This document shows positions 39,935 through 48,925 of a DNA stretch of 64,000 nt, in pieces; within the stretch, counting starts at the first letter, position 1, and every line of letters begins with the position of its first letter. The notes below the pieces were generated by a model. The model saw only the letters and a list, made by a program, of their open reading frames with translations. It made no database searches and was not told the origin of the DNA. The DNA is taken from contig NC_020050.1 of the NCBI RefSeq assembly GCF_000317535.1, positions 254,443 through 318,442 of the forward strand, written 5' to 3'. The stretch is from Cylindrospermum stagnale PCC 7417. GTDB lineage: Bacteria > Cyanobacteriota > Cyanobacteriia > Cyanobacteriales > Nostocaceae. The translations under genes and the position numbers were made by a program.

Positions 39935-41929
39935 TTACATAGTAGCTACTTGGGTAATTAGTTCATTTAATTCGCTGTCAATTGCATCTAAAATTTTGCG
40001 AATAGTTACCAATTCATACAATTTTTGCTCGACATTACTTTGCCCTTTTTGCTTTTCTTTCAAAATAGAATCTACCTGGTCTCGAATATTTTGAATTTCC
40101 TGACAAAATTCTTGGTCAATAGCATCCTTTATCTTGCTGATTTTCTGAACAATAGCATTGCTAAGTTCGTTAGACCTTTGGTAAGTGTCTGTACAAATTT
40201 GGTTGATAAATTTCTCAGTTACTGCTTTTTTTATTTCGTCATTAGTTGACTCATTTTTCCAATCTCCTTGGACTATACCGCCGATAAGCATAGCTGGAAT
40301 CAGAATAAAAGGATTGAGATCAGCAAAGGCAGAAGTTACAGCAAATAGAACAGTTTGTGCAATTAAACCTTTTACCATTTTTTGAAAATCAAAAGCTGTT
40401 CCAAGTACACCTGCAACAGAATCTGATAACGAAAATCCTCCAGATGCAGCAATAACACGTTCAAGTAAAGAGACTTTTGTTTCTTGATATGTGATTACAT
40501 TTTGAGAAGTAGAAGTGCCGACAATTAAATCAACACGGAGATTTTCTATATTCTTAACAAATACTTCTGCTCTTTTTTCTAATTCACGCATTAGGCTTTC
40601 TAATCGGGCAGTTAAAAATGGTTGTAATTCTGAAAATTGCCATGTAAAAAATTCTGTCTCTATCCTCTGAGCAAGATGGTTTTTAACTTCTTCGACTACT
40701 TTTTCTATCTGTGTAGTTAGACATTCTAATTTTAAAAATCGAAATGGCTCTTCAAGTTCATATTCCGTCATCCATTCTGCAATTTTTGTTTCAGTAATTA
40801 CATCAAGAAATTGCTGTATTTTTTGATGTATAAATGGCTGGGTATCTTTAATAAAGTTCGATAAGCGAATAACTATTTGCTGACGTTCCAATTCTAGTAA
40901 ATTCAATGTTTTTTGTGCCGTTTCAAATCTTCGTTCTAAGGTTTTTACACCAGTAATTAGGAGTGTTGCTCGCTCAGGGATTATTCGTTGTGCTTCACGA
41001 ATTGCTCCTTTAAATTCTTGATCCGCTTGAAGAATTTTAAGTCGTCCTTTTTGGTTAGTGAGGAATGTTGCTAATTCTTTTTCTAGTTCAGGTACACCAG
41101 ATTGATTTAGTCTTACCTCATCTAGTTCTAGACGACCTTCCAAAGCACCCAGAGCATCAATAAAAAATATACTTTTTTTACCACGCTTGGTGGGAGAAAC
41201 TAGTTTAGAGAAAGCATATTCTTTAATACTTTCTCTTTCTTTGGCTCTAATTTGGTTAATTTGATTGCAAACGAAGAAAATATCTTTATGGCCCATACTA
41301 AGCAAACTGTTATCCATGAAATTAAGTTCTCTTTGAGAAGAAAGAAACCCAGAAGATAAAACAAATAAAACAGCATCAACAGTGGATATATAATCCCTTG
41401 TGGCTTTCTGGCGAATTTCACGAAAGTTTAGTCCAGGAAAGTCAATAATTTCAACACCATTTCTACAAATTTCTAAAGGACAAAATAATTCTAACTTTTC
41501 GTAAGGGTTTTCTTTAAGTTCACTTATTTTATCTTTAATGACAACATACTCTTCAATTTTATCAATAGGAATTTCTTTGACTAGCTTGGCTCCATTATCT
41601 GGAGAATTAGTGTAATGCAGTAAAGCACGTTTGCGCTCTCCCCATTTAACCTCATTAATAATGGCGGCACAAGGTTTTGCATAAGCGGGTAAAACTTTAT
41701 CACCTAGCATGGCATTAATAAAAGTGCTGTTACCGCCCTTGGATTCTCCTAAAATAAGTACTTTAAAACTATCTACTTGAAGACGTTTTTCTACTCTATG
41801 CAAAGTTTCTTGCCAACCTTTCATATCCAAGGAATCTAATAATTCTAGTTGGCGTTGAATGAGAGCAAGTAAAGTTTTCCGTCGTTGTTGAAACAAATCT
41901 AACTGTGCGTGGGCGGTAGTCTCAATCAT
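39935..41929 (-). CDS. Dynamin-like GTPase with altered P-loop
   Basis: A 664-residue protein with a dynamin-superfamily GTPase domain. G1 is LGESKGGNSTFINAMLGD, G2 lies around a Thr/Ser-poor segment near residue 80, and G3 is DFPGLN (D163). G4 is weak (CNQINQI). The invariant G1 Lys is Asn67. A long helical stalk (about 320-480), a hydrophobic stretch (GTAFDFQKMVKGLIAQTVLF and IPAMLIGGIVQ, about 495-560) and a coiled C-terminus follow, as in bacterial dynamin-like proteins that bend or patrol membranes. It is the first gene of the dynamin-caspase-caspase/STAND series. Nucleotide hydrolysis may be lost. Confidence 0.85.
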   Translation of the reverse strand: MIETTAHAQLDLFQQRRKTLLALIQRQLELLDSLDMKGWQETLHRVEKRLQVDSFKVLILGESKGGNSTFINAMLGDKVLPAYAKPCAAIINEVKWGERKRALLHYTNSPDNGAKLVKEIPIDKIEEYVVIKDKISELKENPYEKLELFCPLEICRNGVEIIDFPGLNFREIRQKATRDYISTVDAVLFVLSSGFLSSQRELNFMDNSLLSMGHKDIFFVCNQINQIRAKERESIKEYAFSKLVSPTKRGKKSIFFIDALGALEGRLELDEVRLNQSGVPELEKELATFLTNQKGRLKILQADQEFKGAIREAQRIIPERATLLITGVKTLERRFETAQKTLNLLELERQQIVIRLSNFIKDTQPFIHQKIQQFLDVITETKIAEWMTEYELEEPFRFLKLECLTTQIEKVVEEVKNHLAQRIETEFFTWQFSELQPFLTARLESLMRELEKRAEVFVKNIENLRVDLIVGTSTSQNVITYQETKVSLLERVIAASGGFSLSDSVAGVLGTAFDFQKMVKGLIAQTVLFAVTSAFADLNPFILIPAMLIGGIVQGDWKNESTNDEIKKAVTEKFINQICTDTYQRSNELSNAIVQKISKIKDAIDQEFCQEIQNIRDQVDSILKEKQKGQSNVEQKLYELVTIRKILDAIDSELNELITQVATM

Positions 41930-42259
41930 CTTAATTTCTAAAAAGTTTCCAAAGTTTCAGAATTAAAAATAGATAGTGACAGGAATTAATGACTGGGTGT
42001 GCTACTGCTGCGAGGATTTTTTGTTTAAAAGCCTCAGTTTCGTTAATCATTCGCTTTTTATTTTGGGAAGTTAGTACTCTCATATGTACCAATGAGTATA
42101 AAATAAATAATTCTTATTATTTGATGAAGCAGAATGTTACTGGCTTCACATACTAAATTTAGAGCACGTCATCTCAATTGTCTATACAGTAAAGTTCCGG
42201 TAAAGTTCCGGTCAAATTACCAATGTGGTAGAGTGTGAACAAAACTAGCCTAGTAAACT
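41930..42259. promoter_or_regulatory. Divergent control region with tandem TAAAGTTCCGG
   Basis: This 330-bp gap separates the dynamin-like gene (minus) from the second NB-ARC/WD40 gene (plus). At about 42190-42211 the 11-mer TAAAGTTCCGG is repeated head to tail 50-70 bp before the plus-strand start. Two sites with an 11-bp period lie on one face of the helix, which fits an activator or repressor site. No ORF is seen. Confidence 0.4.
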
Positions 42260-45200
42260 ATGAACTTTCAAGAAGCCTTGGCAGTGGCTGATGAAGCAGT
42301 TTTTGTGAAAGCAGGTAAACGGCTAAATAACGTAGAAATTGCTATCCTCAAAGGTTCTTGGGAGCATCATACCTACGAGGAAATTGCCGCTTCAGCCAGT
42401 TACTCAGTAGCATATGTAAAGCGACATGTTGGTCCGCATTTGTGGAAATTACTGTCTGAGGCTTTAGGTGAGCCAGTCAGTAAAACCAACTTTCACTCTG
42501 CTTTAGAGCGCCGATGGCGTCTCTGTGCAAAGATAGCAACTCCGAGGGATTTAATCCCAAATCATCATGCTACTGGCGACAACTTTGAGAACCCAAGTAC
42601 GACAGTGGCTACAAAAACAAAAATTCACAGTCGAACAGACTGGGGGGAAGCAATTGATGTGTCTGTGTTCTACGGACGCACTCAAGAACTCAAGACACTA
42701 GAACAGTGGATCGTTAAAGAGCGTTGCCGATTAGTAGCGGTGTTAGGCATGGGAGGGATGGGCAAAACCTCTCTGGCGGCTAAGGTGGCTCAACAAATTC
42801 ACGGACACTTCGATTATGTTATCTGGCGATCGCTCTATAATGCCCCTCCACTTTTTGATCTGTTGGCTAACTTAATTCAATTTTTCTCCCCAGATCAGAT
42901 TTTAGAAACTTATTTACCAAACAGCATAGAAGGCAGAATCTCCAAATTAGTTGATTATTTGCACCAATATCGCTGTTTCATAATCCTCGATAATGTTGAG
43001 ACGATTTTACAAAGTGGCCGTATTGCTGGCAGCTATCGAGAAGGCTATGAAGAATATGCTCAATTTTTTAGATTAATCGGAGAAATTGCCCATAATAGTT
43101 GTCTTTTATTGACTTCGCGAGAAAAGCCAAAAGAGGTGGCCTTATTGGAAGGACAAGCACTACCTGTTCACTCATTACAAGTCAGTAGTTTAAATGTGGT
43201 GGATGGTCATACAATTTTTGCCATGAAGGGTTTATATGGCTCTGAGTCAGAATTAATAGCATTAGTTGAATATTATGCAGGTAACCCTTTAGCATTCAAG
43301 ATAGTTGCGACAACAATTTTAGATATTTTTAATGGTAATATTTCTCAATTTCTCCAACAAAACACGTCACCTTTTGGTAATATTCGCGAACTTTTAGAGC
43401 AACAATTTTCGCGGTTGTCAAATTTAGAAAAAAATATTATGTATTGGCTGACAATTAATCGTGAGCCAGTTTCAATATCAGAATTGCGAGATGATCTCAT
43501 ATCACCTATACAAGCTCAAAAATTAACCGAGACTCTGGAATCTTTACTTAGGCGTTCTCTGATTGAGAAGGCTCAACCTATTCTTATTGAACAAAACTTT
43601 GGATTTTTTACTTTACAACCAGTAGTCATGGAGTATATAACTAATGAATTCATCCAATATATTTGGGCAGAGGTAACTAATCATAATCTTGATTTATTCA
43701 AAAACCATGCTTTAATGAAAGCAACGGCAAAAGATTATATTAGAGAAATTCAAATTCGGCTAATCATTAAACCTATTATAGATGGGTTGCTGGCTATTTT
43801 TAGAAGTAAAAATAACCTAGAAATCCAACTAAATCAAATTTTAATAACACTGCGAGAAACATTCACCCAAGACCAAAGTTATATAGCTGGAAATATCCTA
43901 AATCTGCTTCATTATCTCAAGACTGATCTGAGTAATTATAATTTTTCCTATCTCACAGTTCGGCAGGCTGATTTACGAAGTGTGAATTTGCACAATGTAA
44001 ATTTTGCTCACGCTAACCTAGCTCAATCCGTATTTGCAGAAACTTTCGGTTGTGTTTTGTCAGTAGCATTTAGCCCCAATCAGAAATTTTTAGCTATCGG
44101 GGATATAAATGGTGAAATTTGCTTGTACCAAGTTGATGATTGGAAACAGCTAAACATTTTCAAAGGTCATACTAATTGGGTACCAGCCATTGCCTTTAAC
44201 CATGATAGTAGTATCCTAGCTAGTGGTAGTGAAGACCAAACAATCAAGCTTTGGAATATCATAACTGGTCAATGTCTCAACACCCTACAAGGACATGAAC
44301 AGGGTATTTGGTCACTCGTATTCAGTACAGATGGTCAAGTTCTGGTTAGTGGCAGTGATGATAAGACTGCAAAAATATGGGAGGTCAAGACTGGTCAATG
44401 CCTGAAAACGTTGTCAGAACATCAAAAGATGGTGAGAGCAGTCGTTTTGACTCCTGATGACAAAATTTTAGTCAGTGGTAGTGTAGATAAAACACTGAAG
44501 CTTTGGGATGTTGGTACTGGTAAATGCTTAAGAACTTTACAAGAGCACGAGGAGGGGGTTTGGTCAGCTGCTGTTAGCTCAGATGGACACTTACTAGCTA
44601 GTGCTAGTGGGGATAACACAGTCAAGATATGGGATTTGCATACTGGTAAATGTCTCAAAACTTTACAAGGACATACGAATTGGGTAATTTCAGTTGCCTT
44701 CAGTCCAGATGGACAAACCCTAGTAACTGGTAGTTGGGATCATACTATCAAGCTGTGGAGCGTCAGTGACGGTGCGTGTCTCAAAACCTTACCAGGGCAT
44801 AATAATATGGTTCGAGTAGTTAAATTTAGTCCGGATGGTAAACTCCTGGCCAGTGGCAGCGATGACCAATCTTTAAGACTGTGGGATGTCAATACTGGTC
44901 AATGTTTAAAAACTATATATGGATATAGTAGTAAGATTTGGTCAATTGCTTGCAGTTCAGATGGTCAAATGTTGGCTAGTAGCAGTAATAAAACAGTCAA
45001 ACTGTGGGACTTCAACACTGGTCATAACTTCAAAATTTTGACTGGTCATAACCATGAGATCAGATCAGTAAGCTTTAGTCCAGATGGTCAAACTTTAGCT
45101 AGTGCTGGTGAAGACCACACAGTGAAGTTATGGGATCTCAAGACTGGTCAATGTCTGCGAACTTTGCGAGGACATATACGTTGGGTCTGGTCAATCACCT

Positions 45201-45931
45201 TTAGTCCAGACGGTCAAACTTTAGCTAGTGGCAGTGGAGACCACACAGTGAAGTTATGGGATGTCAAAACTGGTCAATGCCTGCAAAATTTACATGCAGA
45301 AAATCATGGAGTTTTGTCAGTGACTTTTAGCCCAGATGGTTTCACTCTAGCTAGTGGTAGTTATGACCACACAGTGAAGCTATGGAATGTAAAAACAGGT
45401 CAATGCCTGAGAACTTTACAAGGACATAAAGGTTGGGTATGGTCAATCACCTTCAGCCCCAATGGACAAATTTTAGGTAGTGGCAGTGGAGACCATACAC
45501 TGAAGTTATGGGATGTCAACACCAGTGAATGCTTCAGTACTTTAGAAGGACATAGAGGTTGGGTTTGCTCAATCACCTTCAGTCCCAATGGGCAAATTTT
45601 AGGTAGTGGTAGTATGGATCAAACAGTTAAACTATGGGATGTCAAAAATAGCCAATATCTAAAAACTTTACATGGACATACTCGTGGAGTTTTATCAGTA
45701 AGTTTTAGTCCTAGTGGGCAGACTTTAATTAGTAGCAGTGAAGACGAAACGCTAAGAATTTGGCATATTTCAACAAGTGAATGTAGAAGAACTTTGAGGA
45801 GTAAAAAACTTTATGAGGGTATGAATATTACCAACTTGACTGGGTTAACTGAGGCAACGATTATCAATCTCAAGACTTTAGGGGCGATTGAGTCTGAACT
45901 GCCTGAAAATTCTATCAAACCCACATACTAA
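42260..45931 (+). CDS. NB-ARC STAND receptor with vMAP-type N-terminal HTH and 14 WD40 repeats
   Basis: A 1223-residue paralogue of the protein at 28472. The N-terminal 90 residues (LNNVEIAILKGSWEHHTYEE, then SVAYVKRHVGPHLWKLL) match the helix-turn-helix module of vWA-MoxR-associated proteins rather than an XRE domain. The NB-ARC ATPase has GMGGMGKTSLA (K169) and CFIILDNVET. Fourteen WD40 repeats follow, several highly similar to each other ([20 protein letters not shown] and near copies). The tail LYEGMNITNLTGL...LKTLGA is shared with the paralogue. It may act as a sensor for the neighbouring caspase/dynamin genes, an inference from position. Confidence 0.9.
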   Translation: MNFQEALAVADEAVFVKAGKRLNNVEIAILKGSWEHHTYEEIAASASYSVAYVKRHVGPHLWKLLSEALGEPVSKTNFHSALERRWRLCAKIATPRDLIPNHHATGDNFENPSTTVATKTKIHSRTDWGEAIDVSVFYGRTQELKTLEQWIVKERCRLVAVLGMGGMGKTSLAAKVAQQIHGHFDYVIWRSLYNAPPLFDLLANLIQFFSPDQILETYLPNSIEGRISKLVDYLHQYRCFIILDNVETILQSGRIAGSYREGYEEYAQFFRLIGEIAHNSCLLLTSREKPKEVALLEGQALPVHSLQVSSLNVVDGHTIFAMKGLYGSESELIALVEYYAGNPLAFKIVATTILDIFNGNISQFLQQNTSPFGNIRELLEQQFSRLSNLEKNIMYWLTINREPVSISELRDDLISPIQAQKLTETLESLLRRSLIEKAQPILIEQNFGFFTLQPVVMEYITNEFIQYIWAEVTNHNLDLFKNHALMKATAKDYIREIQIRLIIKPIIDGLLAIFRSKNNLEIQLNQILITLRETFTQDQSYIAGNILNLLHYLKTDLSNYNFSYLTVRQADLRSVNLHNVNFAHANLAQSVFAETFGCVLSVAFSPNQKFLAIGDINGEICLYQVDDWKQLNIFKGHTNWVPAIAFNHDSSILASGSEDQTIKLWNIITGQCLNTLQGHEQGIWSLVFSTDGQVLVSGSDDKTAKIWEVKTGQCLKTLSEHQKMVRAVVLTPDDKILVSGSVDKTLKLWDVGTGKCLRTLQEHEEGVWSAAVSSDGHLLASASGDNTVKIWDLHTGKCLKTLQGHTNWVISVAFSPDGQTLVTGSWDHTIKLWSVSDGACLKTLPGHNNMVRVVKFSPDGKLLASGSDDQSLRLWDVNTGQCLKTIYGYSSKIWSIACSSDGQMLASSSNKTVKLWDFNTGHNFKILTGHNHEIRSVSFSPDGQTLASAGEDHTVKLWDLKTGQCLRTLRGHIRWVWSITFSPDGQTLASGSGDHTVKLWDVKTGQCLQNLHAENHGVLSVTFSPDGFTLASGSYDHTVKLWNVKTGQCLRTLQGHKGWVWSITFSPNGQILGSGSGDHTLKLWDVNTSECFSTLEGHRGWVCSITFSPNGQILGSGSMDQTVKLWDVKNSQYLKTLHGHTRGVLSVSFSPSGQTLISSSEDETLRIWHISTSECRRTLRSKKLYEGMNITNLTGLTEATIINLKTLGAIESELPENSIKPTY

Positions 45932-45935
45932 GTAG

Positions 45936-46240
45936 CTAGGCGCAATTAAATATAAGACGCTCAAGGACATATTCACCCTTTACGCTTCTAGCTTCCATTC
46001 CATCAATAATTGCCATCGCTAAATCATAGTTATTATCAAACATCTGTCCAGCCATCTCATGAGTTTTCAGTTGATGCCACTCCTCCTCATTCCGATTCAT
46101 TTCGGAACAATAGGGTGGTAAGAAGAACAGGTATAGTCCTTTTTCCTGCCACTGTTGCCATTGTTGTTTTGCCAGTTTACTTGTATGCTCTTAACCATTG
46201 TCTTGAACAACGACAGTGATACGACCAGTTTCATTTAACT
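45936..46240 (-). pseudogene. IS630-type transposase, C-terminal remnant
   Basis: Read on the minus strand, the segment encodes the end of an IS630 DDE transposase: TVVVQDNG, an in-frame TAA, then HTSKLAKQQWQQWQEKG, LFFLPPYCSEMNRNEEEWHQ and a natural stop (TAG, 45936-45938). The catalytic acids recognisable here are the Asp of VQDNG and the Glu pair of NRNEEEW. The stop inside the conserved DNGPxHTSK segment and the missing N-terminus make it non-functional. Confidence 0.8.
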
Positions 46241-46346
46241 GGACTTTAGACTAGAAAAGAGCGATCGTTATGTCTGGCAGTCGAAGCTTGTCAGTAGCTA
46301 TGCAAAAAAATCAAGGGATGCCAGTAAGAAGAAGCACCCCAGTAAC

Positions 46347-46382
46347 GGTAGATGAAAAAAGCACAACCAATTTTCATCTACC
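46347..46382. repeat. 12-bp stem inverted repeat
   Basis: GGTAGATGAAAA (46347-46358) pairs perfectly with TTTTCATCTACC (46371-46382) across a 12-nt loop. It ends a few bases before the transposase-fragment start and may be part of an IS end or of its expression signal. Confidence 0.55.
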
Positions 46383-46385
46383 ACT

Positions 46386-46625
46386 ATGGATGTTTTGGCA
46401 CAACTAAGGGAATTCCGTCAAGCAGCATACAAATATTTATGTCGGGCAAAGGATGCAACATTACTGGACTTAATGGGAAAAGTTAGTACGCATCTAACTC
46501 CTTCGATTTTGGATAAGGAACCGCCAATAAAATTAATGAAACTCCGCTCAGATATTAATCGGAGATGTAGTCGGACAAAAGATAATTGTTACTTATTTTG
46601 TATAGTCGTGGTAGAATATGTTTGA
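46386..46625 (+). pseudogene. N-terminal fragment of a DDE-type transposase
   Basis: The 79-codon frame opens MDVLAQLREFRQAAYKYLCR, a start shared by long cyanobacterial transposases of IS4-like type, and then loses similarity. The expected catalytic region is missing. It follows the IS630 remnant, so 45.9-46.6 kb is a pile of IS debris. The family name is uncertain. Confidence 0.4.
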
Positions 46626-46943
46626 GCCTACTCCAAAACATGGATTTTGACCGAGAAGATTCAAGGCGGCTAAAGCCGCAGCCGCATTCCTCCCCATGTC
46701 TGACCGCTCGTGTTCGGTGATGGGCACTCAGACCACACCCTGGTGATGGTTTGGGAAGGTTGCCCAGTACGAAGAAAAAATGAAGCGGCGCTCCGCGCAG
46801 TGCCGAACGCGAACAGCGTCTCGTAGAGCACAGAAGGCGATGACGCGGAGCGATCGCTTTTAGCGATCGCATCTGGAGGAGGTGATGGCACAGAGCACCC
46901 ACCTGACCACAAACGCGGGAACGATTAGATTTGAGGAAATCTT
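46626..46943. other. Repeat-rich gap
   Basis: The stretch has GGCGGCTAAAGCCGCAGCCGC near 46665 and the interspersed words CGAACGCGAACAGCGTCTCG, GATGACGCGGAGCGATCGC around 46800-46870. GGAGGAGGTG at 46872 lies too far from the next start to be its binding site; GAGGAAATC precedes the ATG at 46944. No gene is seen. Confidence 0.5.
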
Positions 46944-47600
46944 ATGACTGCACAGCACCGTCTGCCCATTCTCAAACCGAATGAGACTTACACATTCCGC
47001 AAATACTTTGATTTAAGATTTGCTCCAGCCGATATTTTGCAGGAGTTGGGAGCAAGTTTAACCAAAGCAAAAATTAATTTACCAGTTAATACCAATAAAA
47101 TTCCGCGGCTTGTAGATTTGCAGGGGCGTTTAGAAGAAGCAATCAGGCGCGTCAGTCTCACAAGTGAAGCTGCACGACGAGAAGTATTGATTGCTCCCAT
47201 CTTATTAGAAGTTGCACACATCACTGAATCAATGATTAATATTGAATATCCCATTGAGGTTAACCAATTTCTGCGTGGCGATTTGGACTATTACCTGCAA
47301 TCTCAGCATGGAGTATTAGTTGTAGAAGCAAAACAAGCCGACCTGACGCGAGGGTTTACACAGCTGGCAGTCGAATTAATTGCCCTTGATCAATGGATCG
47401 AATCAGATGAACCAGTATTGTATGGCGCAGTGACAACAGGTGATATTTGGCATTTTGGTAGTTTTCAACGTCAAAATAGGTTGGTAAGTCAAGACTTAAT
47501 GTTGTATCGAGTACCGACTGATTTAGAAGCATTAATGCAGATTCTGGTCGGAATTCTCAGTGAAACCAATAATAATTCAACTGCTGTTGAAAGTGCTTAA
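46944..47600 (+). CDS. PD-(D/E)XK nuclease-like protein
   Basis: A 218-residue protein. The nuclease-fold core is visible: FLRGDLDYYL (Asp113 or Asp115), then HGVLVVEAKQ (Glu128 and Lys130) and a helix with Gln140 (FTQLAVELIAL). These are the D...ExK...Q signature of restriction-endonuclease-like proteins. A helical N-terminal part precedes it. The next gene, 32 bp downstream, encodes a nucleotidyltransferase-like protein, so the two form a likely operon. Action on host or foreign DNA is possible; the substrate is unknown. Confidence 0.65.
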   Translation: MTAQHRLPILKPNETYTFRKYFDLRFAPADILQELGASLTKAKINLPVNTNKIPRLVDLQGRLEEAIRRVSLTSEAARREVLIAPILLEVAHITESMINIEYPIEVNQFLRGDLDYYLQSQHGVLVVEAKQADLTRGFTQLAVELIALDQWIESDEPVLYGAVTTGDIWHFGSFQRQNRLVSQDLMLYRVPTDLEALMQILVGILSETNNNSTAVESA

Positions 47601-47632
47601 ACAAATCGCATAATAAAAATCGTTTCTTTAAC

Positions 47633-48535
47633 ATGATTGAAAAAATCAGCCTGATTAATTCAGAGACTAAAAAAGTCCCATCTTTATCAAGAATTACCAA
47701 ACCGAATTATCACCCGCAAGCAACTGATACAGCCATAGAGGTGGATATTTATCTGTTTGCTAGATTGCGACAGCTATCACTAAAGCAACGCATAGAAATG
47801 TTTATTGCCCATGATTCTGGGGTAAAAAAACTTTGCCTAGCAGGAATTAAATCTCGACATCGTAATGTTCCTGTAGAGAAAATTCGTTGTATATTTGCTC
47901 ATGCTGTCCTCGGAGAAAAACTTGCTCCTGATTTTCAACCAAAAGGTATTAATGAACGTATGTGGGTTCAAGATTCAATTACGCTCGCAGGCGAACTTCA
48001 CCAACTTTTTGAGTCAATAAATATCTCTTACTACGTTAGTGGAGGTATAGCCAGTTCTATTCATGGTGAACCTCGCTCGACTCGTGATTTGGATTTGGTG
48101 ATTGAAGTCCAGCCTGAGCAAATTGATTTGTTGGTAAGGACACTAGAAACTGCTGGATATTATTGTCCAACAGGTGCGGTAGAATCTTTAAAACGAAAGC
48201 AAGAACAAATGCTCAACATCACGCATACTGAAACTATCGCCAATGCTGACCTGTATATCAGTGATACTTCATCTTATGCAGTATCGCAGATGTCTCGACG
48301 GATGTTAATTGATATAGATGGAATAGCTTCATTTTGGGTGGCTTCACCTGAGGATATAATTTTGCAGAAGTTGCGATGGGGAAAGGGAAGTAAATCAGAA
48401 AAACAGTGGCGTGATGTTCTGGGGATACTCAAGTTGCAAGCAGAAAATTTGGATTATGGTTATCTAGCAGATTGGGCCGAAAGTTTAGATTTAGTTGATC
48501 CTCTGAGTGAAATATTAACTCAAGCTAAGATATGA
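47633..48535 (+). CDS. Nucleotidyltransferase-fold protein (AbiEii/MNT-like)
   Basis: A 300-residue protein with a polymerase beta-type nucleotidyltransferase core from about residue 130: YYVSGGIASSIHGEPRSTRD followed by LDLVIEV. The Gly-Gly motif and D-x-D pair match AbiEii-type enzymes. The C-terminal part (ASPEDIILQKLRWG) is the usual follow-on helix in that group. The N-terminal 120 residues are an unfamiliar helical domain. Members transfer NMPs to RNA or proteins and often serve as toxins. The partner here is a PD-(D/E)XK-like protein rather than a classic antitoxin. Confidence 0.7.
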   Translation: MIEKISLINSETKKVPSLSRITKPNYHPQATDTAIEVDIYLFARLRQLSLKQRIEMFIAHDSGVKKLCLAGIKSRHRNVPVEKIRCIFAHAVLGEKLAPDFQPKGINERMWVQDSITLAGELHQLFESINISYYVSGGIASSIHGEPRSTRDLDLVIEVQPEQIDLLVRTLETAGYYCPTGAVESLKRKQEQMLNITHTETIANADLYISDTSSYAVSQMSRRMLIDIDGIASFWVASPEDIILQKLRWGKGSKSEKQWRDVLGILKLQAENLDYGYLADWAESLDLVDPLSEILTQAKI

Positions 48536-48925
48536 AAGGTTGTGTAAACAGAATCAAAAATTTCTTAATACTAATACTTGATGTAGATTGACATGATCTG
48601 AGAAATGAAAATCCTATGTTGCCAGGAATTAAGGAATCATGAACTAAGCATTTCACATAAAATTGGTATAACGGTATAAGTAGGTAGACAGAGGAAAACA
48701 AAATATATTTTGTTTTGTAAAATGGCTAAAACGCAACCAGAATAACGCATCAAAGCAACTTTATATATCGTTTCATATTTTGGTTATGTCACGTTCATCT
48801 ACTTAGCTGATGCATACAAAATTTAAAAGGATACCAATTTTAAAAATGGTTATGACAGATGGAGCGCCCAAAAACTTATCCAGCAACTTTTGCAAAATCC
48901 AAAACGGTATGAGGTAAATTTATCA
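48536..48925. other. Gap before recombinase gene with palindrome
   Basis: No gene is seen in this 390-bp stretch. It holds the perfect 22-bp palindrome described separately, a GGTATAA pair near 48665-48678, and a short frame starting ATGACAGATGGAGCG near 48851 that ends after 22 codons. Confidence 0.5.
48695..48716. promoter_or_regulatory. Perfect 22-bp palindrome
   Basis: AAAACAAAATA and its exact complement TATTTTGTTTT meet without spacer. The site lies between the nucleotidyltransferase and recombinase genes. It could be a bidirectional terminator (its T-rich side follows on both strands), an operator or a recombination core. Confidence 0.55.

Noticed and set aside
44422..45588. Minus-strand ORFs opposite the second WD40 gene
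   Set aside because: Antisense shadows of WD40 repeats with no start signals or family features.
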